64,000 bases of DNA from Mesorhabditis belari (Eukaryota; Nematoda; Chromadorea; Rhabditida; Rhabditidae), in contig CAUEEP010000743.1 in NCBI GenBank assembly GCA_958450365.1, positions 5,333,001 to 5,397,000 of the forward strand, given 5' to 3'. A model generated the notes under the pieces. The model was not told the DNA's origin and searched no databases. It saw only the letters and a program-made list of their open reading frames with translations. Of the stretch, positions 34,101 to 44,900 are shown one piece after another (within the stretch, counting starts at the first letter, position 1; every line of letters starts with the position of its first letter). Made by a program: the position numbers and the translations under genes.

Positions 34101-35620
34101 GGATGTGTGGACCCAACAAAAGCCGACATCAGCTGACAAGGCGATGGCTGACACGATGGGGCAACGATGGACTGATTTTGCAAAACAAGGGTGTGCAAGT
34201 GCAATGAAATTATAAGAAAAAAAAAGATCTAAAGGAAACTTTGAGAAATTTGTTTTTAGTTCTGTGAATAACTGGTCACCTGTTCAATCTGGCCAAGCTG
34301 TTCAATCGAACCAGGTTTGAAAACCAATTCCCAAAAACATATAGCTTTTTTTAGACTCCATATTGTGCATTATCTACTCAACCAACTATGCAAATGGGTT
34401 ACGGGAATGAAGCAAGACAAGTCTTCAATCAACAAGTTTATCCACTAGCCACTCAAGTAAAGTGCAACATGCAAGCAAAAAATTTTTGAAAATTTAGGCA
34501 AATTCACAAAACTCTCCTCAATATGATCAACAAAGGTCTCAAAATCAGAACTCGTTTGGGAACAATCAAAATCAAAATGGATACAATGGAAACACCAATC
34601 AGCAATCCAATCAACAACCGCAAGTTCATGTGAGCTTAAAGTTTCCGTTAACAATCTAGGCACCTTCTAGGGTGCTTCACAATTATACTTCACTTCAGAG
34701 AGCCTAGATTGGTCAAAATTGAGTCAATTCTTCTGATTTTTCTAAAAATAAATCTTAAGTATATCTCCTGCAACGGTGCCAATTATCTAAACAATTCAAG
34801 TTTTCAACTTTTTTATATGGCCTTCCAAAGTTGAGAGTCAAGTGTCGCTCGGCCCTCATTTATGGGATTTTGAAAGTTTCATTTTTTTTTAGAAAAAGTC
34901 TATAAGATTTTAATAATTTTCAATTAATCTAAAATTTAAAACCGATAGCTTTTGAAAAAATCACATTTTCTTGTTCTTTAGTGGCTTTTCCAAAGATTTT
35001 CTTGTTCTTTAGCGCCCCATAAATCGTTCAAATGAAAACCGACCATATTAAGTAAGTTTTAGTGGCCATTTCTTAAGAATTTTTGCACTTAAACTGCGTA
35101 GATTATGTGAAATTTCGTTTATTAAGATAATAAATACAATCTCAACGAGATTTTGACAAGATCACTCTCAAAAATTCTACAAATGCGGCTCTCAACGTGC
35201 GTGCGGCTCTCAACTTTAAAAGGCTACATAGAAAAGTTGAAAGCTTGAATCGATTAGATAATGGGCACCGTTTTAGGATACGTACTTAAGATTTATTTCT
35301 AGAAAAATCAGAACGATTGAGCAAATTTTAGTCAATCTAGACCCTCTGAAGTGTGGTCAACCTAGGCCAATCTAGGTCAATCTAGGCCAATCTAGGCCAA
35401 TCTAGACCAATCTAGACCAATCTAGACCAATCTAGATCAATCTAGGCCAATCTAGGCCCCATAATTGTGGTCCACTCTGTACTTTCTACAAATAAATATT
35501 AGATTTCAAAATTTGATAACCTTTATTCATTTTTAGGTTAGTAATGAAGGTGGTAGCGGTTCTTCGTGGAGCATGAGCTTCAGCCTTAACAATTTCCAGA
35601 TCCCAGGCACAAATCAATGA
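28175..35620 (+). CDS. Carboxylesterase-like protein, predicted catalytically dead, with Q/N-rich inserts
   Basis: Secreted alpha/beta-hydrolase-fold protein of the type B carboxylesterase/cholinesterase family, 26 exons, 758 residues: 28175-28304, 28352-28443, 28572-28697, 28827-28919, 29075-29144, 29442-29503, 29553-29611, 29702-29772, 30943-31061, 31907-32029, 32076-32177, 32220-32349, 32875-32938, 32980-33031, 33093-33152, 33203-33254, 33297-33355, 33395-33499, 33542-33592, 33815-33874, 33912-34002, 34058-34190, 34260-34314, 34355-34456, 34498-34629, 35537-35620. Signal peptide, then FLGIPYAQPP, SEDCLYLNV, VQYRLGPLGFFA, SNLGMLDQ and LFQQAILQSGS are diagnostic. The nucleophile elbow G-E-S-A-G is G-Q-A-G-G (Ala218), the oxyanion HGG is D-G-N, and no His is seen where the catalytic His should be. 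Gln/Asn/Pro-rich segments interrupt and end the domain; no membrane anchor follows. Such dead esterases often act in adhesion (neuroligin, gliotactin), but the role here is unknown. Confidence 0.88.
29139..29425. repeat. Tandem repeat, 14-16-bp units (ATTTCAATCAATAAA type)
   Basis: About 18 degenerate units in an intron of the esterase-like gene, immediately before the exon starting 29442. Confidence 0.85.
29825..30860. mobile_element. DNA element with about 220-bp terminal inverted repeats
   Basis: The left arm begins CTTTCCCTGAATAGTGGTC and the right arm ends with a near complement (CCACGATTCAGGGAAG). Both arms carry matching runs through ATTCTTTAAA near 30030 and 30700. The 660-bp centre is richer in G/C and holds a minus-strand frame (30215-30430) with a Cys-X2-Cys and His/Lys-rich stretch (CETCNSMTGHSYGKH). 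Probably a non-autonomous or decayed DNA transposon with captured sequence. It fills the intron after the esterase elbow exon. Confidence 0.7.
31104..31346 (+). mobile_element. tRNA-derived SINE, family S1, with a foldback element inserted in its tail
   Basis: Head: GTGGCGCAGACGAGAGCGC (A-box region) and GGGATCGACTCCCG (B box). Body of about 110 bp, then a tail with GACGGACGGACGGGCAGACAC followed by CTTTTATATA. Same head, tail and spacing as the element at 61256-61496. The tail is interrupted at TATATA by the foldback element that follows; the remainder (TATATAGTAG) resumes near 31877. Located in an intron of the esterase-like gene, sense orientation. Confidence 0.75.
31347..31886. mobile_element. 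Foldback element inserted into SINE tail; centre of doubtful sequence quality
   Basis: Outer ends are TGTTGTGTCCGATTTAGAT and its complement (31850-31875). An inner inverted pair contains GTTTTCTGTAGTTTTCTGCA (31479) and its complement (31585). Between 31617 and 31790 the sequence turns into long T, A and G homopolymers, which is atypical of the rest of the window and looks like poor sequence read through a hairpin. Confidence 0.75.
32421..32850. mobile_element. Foldback MITE with TACCGTA ends, subfamily 2 copy 2
   Basis: Near-identical to the element at 25639-26068 in ends, inner hairpin and right-hand GGAACCAAAT repeats. It lies in an intron of the esterase-like gene in the same orientation. 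High identity implies recent movement. Confidence 0.9.
33695..33785 (-). repeat. tRNA-like sequence with long variable arm (Ser/Leu-type SINE head)
   Basis: Minus strand: ATGGCCGAGTGGCTAAGAGC, then a 30-nt segment, then GCGGGTTCAATCCCCC. The GGCCGAGTGG start of the D arm is characteristic of Ser/Leu tRNAs. The ends (GCTACC / GGCTAGC) could pair partly. It lies antisense in an esterase-gene intron; probably a pseudogene. Confidence 0.6.
34660..35480. mobile_element. Large foldback element (family E)
   Basis: Left arm (34660-34860) and right arm (35210-35350) share inverted runs such as AAATCTTAAGTA / TACTTAAGATTT and TTTCAACTTTTxTATxxGCC and its complement. The right end carries a 10-bp tandem array (CCAATCTAGG, 35355-35458). 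It fills the last intron of the esterase-like gene. Confidence 0.7.
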
Positions 35621-35994
35621 GTACAATTAATCAATATTTGTGATCAATAATATTTCTGAGCTTTCAATTTGATCTTTCAAAAAGTATTCTTTGGTCATCA
35701 CTTTTTTTTTCGAAATGTTTCGTTAATTTCTTAATTTCTTGCTTTTACATGTATAAAAGATAAAAATCGTGAACAAAAATAGAGCTTAAACCATTCAGAA
35801 ACGGAAAAAAATTTTCTGTAAAGATAAGCTTTTACGGCCAAAGTAGCAAAAGGGTCATAAATTTCAATTCTAAAAATTCAGAAACCGAGATTTTCGATTC
35901 AGAATTTATTGCTGTCAGAATTTATTGCTGTCAGAATTTATTGCTAAATCATTATCATTATCTCAAATACAAAGTCCATCATCAAAGTGTGAAT
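35621..35994. other. Short intergenic region, esterase-like gene to transporter
   Basis: AT-rich; no gene. It includes three direct copies of CAGAATTTATTGCT just before the transporter start. With only 374 bp between same-strand genes, an operon is possible but not shown. Confidence 0.5.
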
Positions 35995-38900
35995 ATGCTG
36001 AAAAAGTTGGCACTAACACGTTTACACATATTTTTGATGATACTGTGGCAAGTTGGTGAAATGATTTATCCCCCATTAGAACATAAATAAAACATAATTT
36101 CTGAAGTTTGCGATGATTTTTTGCACTCAACAAATCTTTCCCGTTTTCTACAATTATACGCCGAAAAGAAATTGTGAAAATTTTGATATTTATGGTAAGT
36201 GAAAGGGTTTTTGTTTTTTGTTTTTGTTTCAAAAAATTTCTTTATTTTTTTTATTCAGCAAATGAATCCTCTTGTTCAATGTCGAAAAAAGATGAATGTA
36301 AAGCGTTGAAAGATTGCGAAGAAATTCGACTTCTTAAAGAGCCACCATTTCATTCAGCTGTTGAGGAATTTGACCTTTTTTGTGATCACAAAGCTTACTA
36401 TGCTACTGTGGTAATTGTTAGAGATAAAAGGAAATCTTTTTTTCTATACAGGTTTCTACGTGTCAATTCCTTGGTGTACTCTTTGGAACGGTAATTTATG
36501 GACATTTGGGTGACCATTTTGGGCGACGAATGGTTTCTTTTCTGGGAATCACAATTGGAATCCTTTTTGCGATGGCAAGCGGTGATTATCTCTACTATAC
36601 AGTCGACTCTCTCTATAACGAAACTCTATATAGCGTAAAACTCTATATAAAGGAATGGGATTTTGGTCTTGGTCGACGCTAAGCTATCTATAACGGCACT
36701 CTATATAACGAAAAAAATTTTTGGTTCCTTCCATTCCGTTCGTCCGACTGTATATAAAAAAATAATCCCTGTGCGTCTGTGCGCGCACTACACGCGTCCG
36801 CGTTGAGTATTTTAAAAACGCTGAAACACTTGTCTAATGAAATTCATGTAGATGTGCCCTTTAAAAAAATTTTACAAAAAGTCAAGGTAGGTGGTCACTG
36901 GCGGGGGTCGAACCCGGGTCGTGTGCATGTGAGGCGACCGCGCTATCCATCGCGCTATCCATCGCGCTATCCATCGCGCTATCCATCGCGCTATCCATCG
37001 CGCTATCCATCGCGCTATCCATCGCGCTATCCATCGCGCTATCCATCGCGCTATCCATCGCGCTATCCATCGCGCTATCCATCGCGCTATCCATCGCGCT
37101 ATCCATCGCGCTATCCATCGCGCTATCCATCGCGCTATCCATCGCGCTATCCATCGCGCTATCCATCGCGCTATCCATCGCGCTATCCACCGCACTATCC
37201 ACCGCACTATCCACCGCACTATCCACCGCACTATCCACCGCACTATCCACCGCACTATCCACCGCACTATCCACCGCACTATCCACCGCACTATCCACCG
37301 CACTATCCACCGCACTATCCACCGCACTATCCACCGCACTATCCACCGCACTATCCACCGCACTATCCACGGTGCAATTTGCATTTTACGTCGAAATTTG
37401 CATGGTAGAGTTTTCCAACATAGGGAATTCGTTTCTGGCAATCATTTTAACGATTTCTGAAGCAGCCCGCCGTTAGACGGGCTGTTCTGCTGATGGATTG
37501 AAAACCAAAACAGATCGCTCGAATTCAATCGCTCTATTCTCTGTTTTGTAGAAAAATATATCTATATGATTAATGCAAATAAAATATCCGTATTCTTTCA
37601 AGAGCTTTTCAACCCAATTTAATAGTAAACGCTAGAGGCTATAAAGATAAGAAAACCCTATCTTTTCTCTACAAAGCACCTTTTGAGTAAGACCGGAAAA
37701 CTTTTGTTTTCACACTTTTTCAAGTGATCGAACTTAAGCAATCAAAAATGGGTTGATGAAGAGTTGATCGTGAAGAGTTGATCACTTCAAGATTTCCATC
37801 CAACAAACCTACTTTGGTGTTCAAATAAAAAACGTAGAGAATATTTAATTACGTCTACACTTAAATTTCCAAATCAATCTGTTGAATCGTTTTCTCTGAA
37901 TGACTTTTTCGTTGGTTTTAAAACAAAATATGGGTTTTCTCGCTTTTTATTATGGGTTTCAGATGAATCTGTAGAAGATGTATAAGGCTTTTATAGAAAA
38001 CATCTATGAAATTTCGAGCTCGCAACAAGGATAAGAAATAACCGACTATTTTAAAATGCCTGCCATAGCAAGTGCATTGATCCTATAAAACTAGAATAGT
38101 TTTATTGAAGTTTTAGGTTTATCTCCATCATGGCCAGTTCTGGCAGTTCTTCGCTTTATTGTCGGCTCTTCAATCGCCTGTGTGCTTGTCGTTTTTTATA
38201 CTTTCATTTGTGAATTAATTCAGCCGAATCAACGCGTTTTTCTTCGAGCTTTTTTCAATTGGGTACTTTAATTTAATTTTAATTGGAGAAGTATGAAATC
38301 AAATCAATCAATTCTAGGGTTACGCCAGACTAATCTTTACTCTAATTTGTTTTATCTGTGACCATTGGAGGAGTGCAGCCATAGGTAAGTTGTAAATCAA
38401 AAAAAATCAAAACTCAGAAAAGCTTTCAGCTACGGCGGCAGTAGTGATCCCTGTGCCACTGGCTTGTTTATTCATTCTTCCCGAATCTCCCAAATGGTTG
38501 ATCTCAAAGGGGAAACCAAAAGAGGCTAAAATTGCTGCACAGAAACTTCAAAAGTTTGCCAATGAGGTCACACTTTTTACAGGTATTTAAACTAAACTTT
38601 GATAAAGCTCTCAAAAGTATTACTTATCAAAACAAAGCCCAAAATATTCAAAATTTAAATATTTATTTGATATTTTACAAACTCAAAACTCAAATCTAAC
38701 TTTTCTAGAAGATTTGCAACGAGAAAGTTCGAATCAACAACATATTTACACGATGAAAGATCTACTCAGTGATCGAAAAATTGCAAAAAGAGCAGCTGTT
38801 CTCGGCATTTTGTGGTTTAGCACAAGGCAAGTCCATGCTAAAGAGAAAAATTTAAAAACTTTCGCAGATCTTAAAAATTTAAAAACTTAAAAAAAACAAA

Positions 38901-39972
38901 TACTTTGAAACATATAGAACAGATCTAATAGAAGATAAGTTTATAAGATAAATTTAATCAAAAATGATTTCTAAAAGACTCCCTAGTCAGCCTGAGCGCG
39001 TTCGGCTCCGATCTAAACTCGAGGAATTTGGCCGGGAATTTTTATGCAAATCAATTCGTTTCTGGAGCTGTAACTGCTTTGGCAAAAATTGTATGATCTT
39101 TTGAAAAAGATTTAACCCAATAATTCGACAGTTTATCTTCATTTTCGATGAAAAGTTACCGACTTTTGATCGAAGAAAACTTTACTACATTCCGCAGATC
39201 TTAATGGTAAAAATAAACAAAGATTTTCATCGAAATGACTAAAAATTCAGATTTCATGTTATGCTTCGATTATGGTGTTGATGATTTTTGTGAAAGAGGA
39301 CGATTGTGATGAAGATTATTGGGCGAATTGGGGTGGTTAGTGAAAGTTGAAGTTTTCAAAAAAGAAGTGCTTCAGTCATTATCCTGAATATCATCGGTGT
39401 TTCTTTAATTGAGATCACTTGGGATGCTTGTTATTTGGTGGCTGTCGAGTGTTTCCCTACAGAAATACGGTGGTTAAATCAAAAATTTGAAGAAAACTCG
39501 TATTTAGAACGATTGGCATAGGCACTTGTTCATTGCTGGCACGGTGTGGAGCTTTACTAGCGCCACAAGTTAGTTTAAAAATGAAAAACGCATCCTTTCT
39601 GTCGCACTCAAGTAAGAAATAAGGCCCTATCCTGGGGAATGGATGCGTCTTGGTGTAGCTCATTGGTAGGGCGTTCGCCTGGTAGACGGCCGGCAAGCCT
39701 GAGGTCATGGGTTCGAATCCCGGTGCGGGCCATTTTTTTTGTCAGCCAAAAAACTGTCAGCTAAATAAGTCTAGATGGCCTATCTCTCATCGGTTGCTCG
39801 ATGGGCTCCCTATGGAGTTGTTGTTTCAATCGGGATTTTCTCTCTCATGATTGGATTCTTTTTTCTTCCCAACACAAAAGGCGTCGATCTTGGCAACGTT
39901 GACGCTGCAAATGATGATTTTGAGAAAAAAAATTCGCCACATCGGCTAAAATGTGATTCCCCAGTGCTATAG
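35995..39972 (+). CDS. SLC22-family organic ion transporter (major facilitator superfamily)
   Basis: Twelve-helix plasma-membrane carrier for organic cations, anions or carnitine-like solutes; the substrate cannot be told from sequence. 14 exons, 506 residues: 35995-36051, 36107-36194, 36259-36410, 36452-36581, 38117-38262, 38318-38384, 38430-38582, 38709-38826, 38991-39090, 39132-39206, 39251-39332, 39376-39469, 39508-39568, 39775-39972. Features: first helix with a Cys-rich extracellular loop (SSCSMSKKDECKALKDC), the MFS loop GHLGDHFGRRM, PESPKWLISKGKPKEA after helix 6, and VECFPTEIRT before helix 11, all typical of SLC22. The start is uncertain: the chosen ATG lies in a frame open further upstream. 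Intron 8 fits GC-AG (ACAAG|GCAAGT, 38827-38990). The 1.5-kb intron 4 holds a MITE and a tRNA-derived satellite; intron 13 holds a tRNA-like element. Confidence 0.92.
36600..36750. mobile_element. Short MITE with CAGTCG ends (pogo/Tc1-like)
   Basis: 151 bp, flanked by TATA on both sides. Begins CAGTCGACTCTCTCTATAACG-like and ends CGTCCGACTG. The start resembles terminal repeats of pogo/Tigger-type Tc1-mariner elements. Internal CTCTATATAACGAA repeats. No coding capacity. In a transporter intron. Confidence 0.7.
36890..37375 (-). repeat. tRNA-like element with a 12-bp minisatellite grown from its D arm
   Basis: Minus strand: a B box GGGTTCGACCCCCGCC lies at the 36900 end, preceded by ATAGCGCGGTCGCCTCACATG. 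The D-arm/A-box motif TGGATAGCGCGA is then repeated in tandem: about 20 copies of TGGATAGCGCGA followed by about 15 of TGGATAGTGCGG (36943-37372). A sharp border near 37188 separates the two variants. Open frames along it in several frames are artefacts of the 12-bp period. Confidence 0.85.
39649..39731 (+). repeat. tRNA-like sequence (SINE head)
   Basis: GGTGTAGCTCATTGGTAGGGC, then GGGTTCGAATCCC, followed by GGTGCGGGCC, at near-tRNA spacing with an enlarged middle. Same A-box region as 24214-24297. In the last transporter intron, sense strand. Confidence 0.7.
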
Positions 39973-41979
39973 TGATAAAATTTCATCCGTTTTTATGCAC
40001 ACAAGTCATGACAAACTTTTTTTTTATCATTATTTTTGAGTTACCATCGGCAAAAAGTAATCTATGGACAAACAGTGTTGTTATGATGCCTAACACTTTT
40101 TGCCACATATTGTTTTCATTTTTGATAAGCGAATTTTCTCGAGACTCTCTGGTTAATTCCCTTTTCTTTCACCAAAACCACAGGAAACCAAAACCGAGAA
40201 AAGAAAAACTGAGAAAAGGTAAAAATGCGGAAAAATAAGCAATACATTGTTGTCTCGTGACTCAAATCTTTTCATTTTCCTCTTATTTCATTTGCCAAAC
40301 AGCCGGGTTTTCGATTTTTGTTCAAAGTATTTCTTTAAAACCAGTTTTTTTTCACTTCCAAATCATCTAATCAACACAAATTGATTGGTCTTTGAATCAC
40401 AAAGTGATTGTATTTTCCTTTCAACCACCAGCAATTGCCAGTGTTGTTACCCAAAGTGCATATTGCGGCTTTTACATGTTTTTTGTTTTGGAAAAGAGCT
40501 GCCCCACAAATGTTACATCATTTTTTTATGCGCTATATGTACAGTTTTCTACTCAATTAGAGAAATTTCGAGCCGAAATCGAAAGTCGAGAGGGTTTCCC
40601 GGAAATTTCTTTTCGCATTTTTCCCCTCGGACAAGACAGAGCACCATCTGACATTTTTGAGTGAGTGAATTGAAGACGGGAAAAACTCTCTCCTTTTTGC
40701 TTCTCCTGATTGCTTCCTTTTCCTCACCACCACGTGGGAGATGCGGCTCACACGCACCACACAAAAAAATGGCGCCCCGATTTCCACCTTTGCTCTCTAT
40801 TTGCTCAATTTCCGTCTCAACCCCTCCCCCTTCCCGATTGTTGACTATTTGAAATCGACAGCTGTTTTCCTATTGGCGCACTTGAAAGTTTAGAACACCG
40901 CTTACTTGTTTGATTTTGAATTGAAGTCGGTGAACATTTTGCAAACTATTCCTTCATTCCTCTCTTGTTTTTAATTACGAGATGATCGTCTAGATATGCC
41001 ACAATCCCCTAGAAAGGCGCTAATAATAAGGCTTTTCTCTGCTAGCTCAAAGGGTCAAAGTTCAAAGTCAAAGCGATTATAAGTCGCAAGATTTGACGAA
41101 CGCAAACCCGTTCGACGAATCTGTGACACGGGTTATCCCCTCTTTTTTGCTCACTGATATCTTTCAATCAGACTCTCTCTGTGTAACACACGCAATCATG
41201 ATCAACCCATTCCTCTTCTCAGCTATTTTCTTTTTACCCTTTTAAACTCCTCCACGTGAGTCTCTTTGTTTTTGTCAGAGCAAATTTTCATTTATACATT
41301 TCCATCCTTCTATTCAATTAAAAAATTACCGTGCGAAAATTTAGCGAAAAATTTATTTGATTTTAGCAGCTACAAAGCTTTTCTTGTTAGCCCCCCTCTT
41401 TTCAATTCATAAATTGATTAGCTAGCTGTAAAGTTGCGAAAAAGTTGACGTGTTTGCTAGACGGCACTGATTAGGCAAAAAGAAATAGAGTGTGGGTCAA
41501 CAAAAAGACTTCCTCGGCTCCACTCTGGGATGCGAAGGAGAGGGGGTTTCGGAAGACATATCCGGCCTAGCAAAGGCGCGGCCTAAATAAGTCAATACCT
41601 TAGGGGCCTCCCACGACAAGCCGTCAGAGCTTTCCCCCACCAATCGCTTCTCACATTTCCATTCAAATTGAATCCTTTTTTGAAAACCCCTTAATTGTTT
41701 TCATCGTGAAATTCACTTCACTTTTCATCAAAAAAAAAACAATTTCATAATGGCGTCGGGTCTCTATTTTTTTTCACGCACTTGATCTATGATTCTTTCC
41801 GCGTGTTGAGCGTTTTTCGTCTGCGTCTCCGCATGTCCCTCTAGTCTCTCGGTGTATTCAAATGTGCATCCACTTTTTTCACTCCTATTTTCTTCGCCTA
41901 TGTTTTCGCGAACTTTCTATTCGTAAGCTTTTTGTTTGATTTCAGTTAGTTAATCTTTTTTCTTGAAGATCAAATGTGA
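39973..41979. other. Intergenic and upstream region of the PNPLA6/7-like gene
   Basis: Two kilobases without a supported gene. Short open frames at 39972-40238, 40385-40664 and 40549-40852 lack splice or family support. The part at about 41510-41650 is clearly richer in G/C (for example GGCCTAGCAAAGGCGCGGCC) and may be a promoter or an unspliced 5' UTR. The sequence before the next start codon includes TTTGATTTCAG at 41937, a possible spliced-leader acceptor. Confidence 0.5.
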
Positions 41980-44900
41980 ATGGAGCTGCTCGCAATCATC
42001 ACCTATCCTCTTAGCTTTCTTTATGCACATGTAAGTTTTTAAAAAGATAAATTCTATTCTCTAAAGATGATTGTGTAATGTGGCCGGAATGTGATTATTT
42101 TTAGTTTTGGCTGGTTTCTTTCCTGTCTTTGATAGCGGCTGTCGTTTTCTGGATTTTCTTTTCAAATCAGGATACTTCACCTTCATCTTCTATTTGTAAT
42201 ACACCGGAAAGTACGTATTGTTGTTGTTTTTAATACTGTTGACTTTTTCAGACGGAAGTACCCCACGACGGGTATCAGTTATTCGAGAAATTGACGAAAA
42301 TGATCCCACAAAGGTTTATTTTGTGTGTTAACTTAATTTAGATCTTTTTAGCATTCCGAGCACCTCAATGAACAACTACAAAAACGAAGAATGCGAAAGC
42401 GGGATTGGGCGAAGAAAATCTACAGGAGTTTTATGGTAGTTACCGTCATGTAAATATTAATTATTGTAAATTTTAGCAATCGGATTCAACCGGGAGATCA
42501 ACTCCATCTGATGATGTAGGTGAGGATCGTGAACGTCGCAAGCTTAGTCGTCGGCATTCAACTGCAAATCCGTTACAAATGGCGCGAGAGTGATTATGAT
42601 TATTTTTACTATTATTAACATTTGATTCAGGCTTATCAAACGAGGAAGAACACGGTATTTTCGGCAAAATTCTGAAATCAATCGAGAGGTATTTTGCACA
42701 AAGTAAAATTATTTTCTTTTTAAGGCTTTACCACGTCCTCCAATGGAATTCTTTGAACCAGCTGATTTACCAGAAATTCCGCAAAATCTCAAACCTGAAG
42801 TTTTCTATGTGCTGCATAACTTAAAGTAAGTTTCCTCTGTGTATAGGCTAGACTATATTTTAATTGCTAGGATGCTTGAATTGCCAGCGCAGTGGCGATT
42901 AGATCCGAAAGACATCAACGTCTCCGAATACGCTAAAGATCAATATATCATTCGTCCCGGTGATGATGACGATAGCATGTTTGTCCCGATAGAAGGCACT
43001 TTGGCTGTATATATTGCTGTGAGTTCTATTAAGCGTTAACCAACTTAATAAGCAATTTAGTGTAATGAAGGAAAGGATAGCAAAGAATATTTGGTGAAGA
43101 AGATTTCTCAAGGTTCCGCCTTTTTCTCGTTACTTTCTATGCTCGACATTTTGATGAACTGCCCATCTGTATTCAAAACCGTTTCGGTAAAGGCCATAGA
43201 ACCATCAAAAGTTGCTCAGTAAGTTTTTAGCTGGGTTTAGAGTGCATTTTTGTTTAGATTTTCAATTCGTTGTTTTGTTGAAGCCTATAAACAAGACCCT
43301 CAAGCGTGGTCTCGGCCAATTCAGGTTGATTTATTTCTTTCTTTGAGAGAAATTTAGTATTTAGATTGTTTGCACTCGCTTGCTTCACGTGACAATGACG
43401 ACATTGCATAATTACATGGGATTGAGTTCAGAATTGATGAAACCTGTAAGAGCAAATCATTCCTGTATTCTTTTATCGCTATTTTAGCGTCTACGAGAGC
43501 CACGACCACCTGCAAACTCAATACCGAATCAAGAAGAAACACGAAGGCGCTATCCATCCGATCATGCTCACCCTCGTCCACCCCGAGCACAGTCACTTAG
43601 CCGCAAGCCGGTTCAAAGTGAATTCCTTGAAGGTACGTGTAAGCAAGTCGAAAACATTCATATTTACAAAAGTTTGCAAAACATATAAAGCATTTAATTT
43701 TGAATCGTTTTTGAAAAGCTTCTTTCTATTTTAAAATTTTAGCCAAACCTGAGCAACAGTTTGAAATGGCTTGTCGTTGGCTAGCTGAAGCTCTCCAATT
43801 GAAGGAAAACGAAGACTGGCGCTTTTTACAATGCATTACCATTCAAGTATTACTAGTTAAAATGCTCTTGACCATTGTCTTTTATAGAAATTCGAAGAAG
43901 GCGACACTTTGGTGGAGCAAGGCAGTGAAGAGGAACAATTGGGATTAGTTTTAACTGGGCAAATTCTCATGAAGCAAGACCCTGTGTTTGAAGTTGAAGA
44001 CGATGATACTGAGGCAGAAGAAAAATGGACCGCAGTAGTAAACCCGCGAGAGCTTATCGGTGGATTACAAGTACACAACCTTATTTGTTTTATTCATAAA
44101 ACCAATTAAGGTTCTGACAAATGAGCCGTCCTTTTACACCTATAAAGCCAAAACGGATGTGACTATTGCGATTCTCCAAAAGCACGACATAGTTACGTGA
44201 GTTTTCGTATCTAAAAATGTGTGTATATTTTCTTCAGATTGATTGAAAGACGACCGATGGTGTATTTGCCAATTGCACACTCTGTTCTGTCGCGTCTTTC
44301 ACCATTTGTGCGTGGAGTTGACTTTGCACTTGATTGGGTGCTTCTTGACAGTGGACAAGCCGCATATAGGCATGCTTCCTGTTACAGAATTAAATTTATG
44401 CCACGTTTAGAGCTGGGGATATTGCTGATTCCTTGTTTGTAGTGCTATCTGGTCGATTGCGTTCAGTGGAGAAGAAGACCGTCATTGAAGAGTTTGGCCG
44501 TGGAGACGTACTTGGCATGGTAACGATTAAGTGACTATTTTATTTACTTATTGGCGTACAGATTGAATTGCTGCAGAAGAAGCCACGGTCCACAACCGTA
44601 TTGGCCGTTCGTTTTTCGCAACTCGCCCGTGTTCCCGAAGGGTTGCTCAATTTTATCAAGCTCACTTTTCCACAGGTTAAAACTAGGAGTTGAGGCATTA
44701 AAAATTGGCAAATTTTAGGTTGGATTTCGGCTGGTTCAGTTGCTAGGCCAATACTATACGTCGTCACATCGCCGTTCTATGCTTTCACCGCCTGGAATGC
44801 CACGATTTAACGATCAACCAGGAGCAGATCCGATGAGTCATATTAAGGTAACTTTCGATTTTTAAATTGAAGATTTCATTTCAAAGTAAACAAAATCTTT

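Noticed and set aside
36943..37372. CRISPR-like array
   Set aside because: Units are perfectly tandem with no unique spacers, and the genome is a nematode's.
36779..37441. Long open frames of 160-209 codons on both strands (RYPS, VDSA, WIAR repeats)
   Set aside because: They result from a 12-bp tandem repeat, which keeps several frames open; no start context, splice sites or non-repeat coding sequence.
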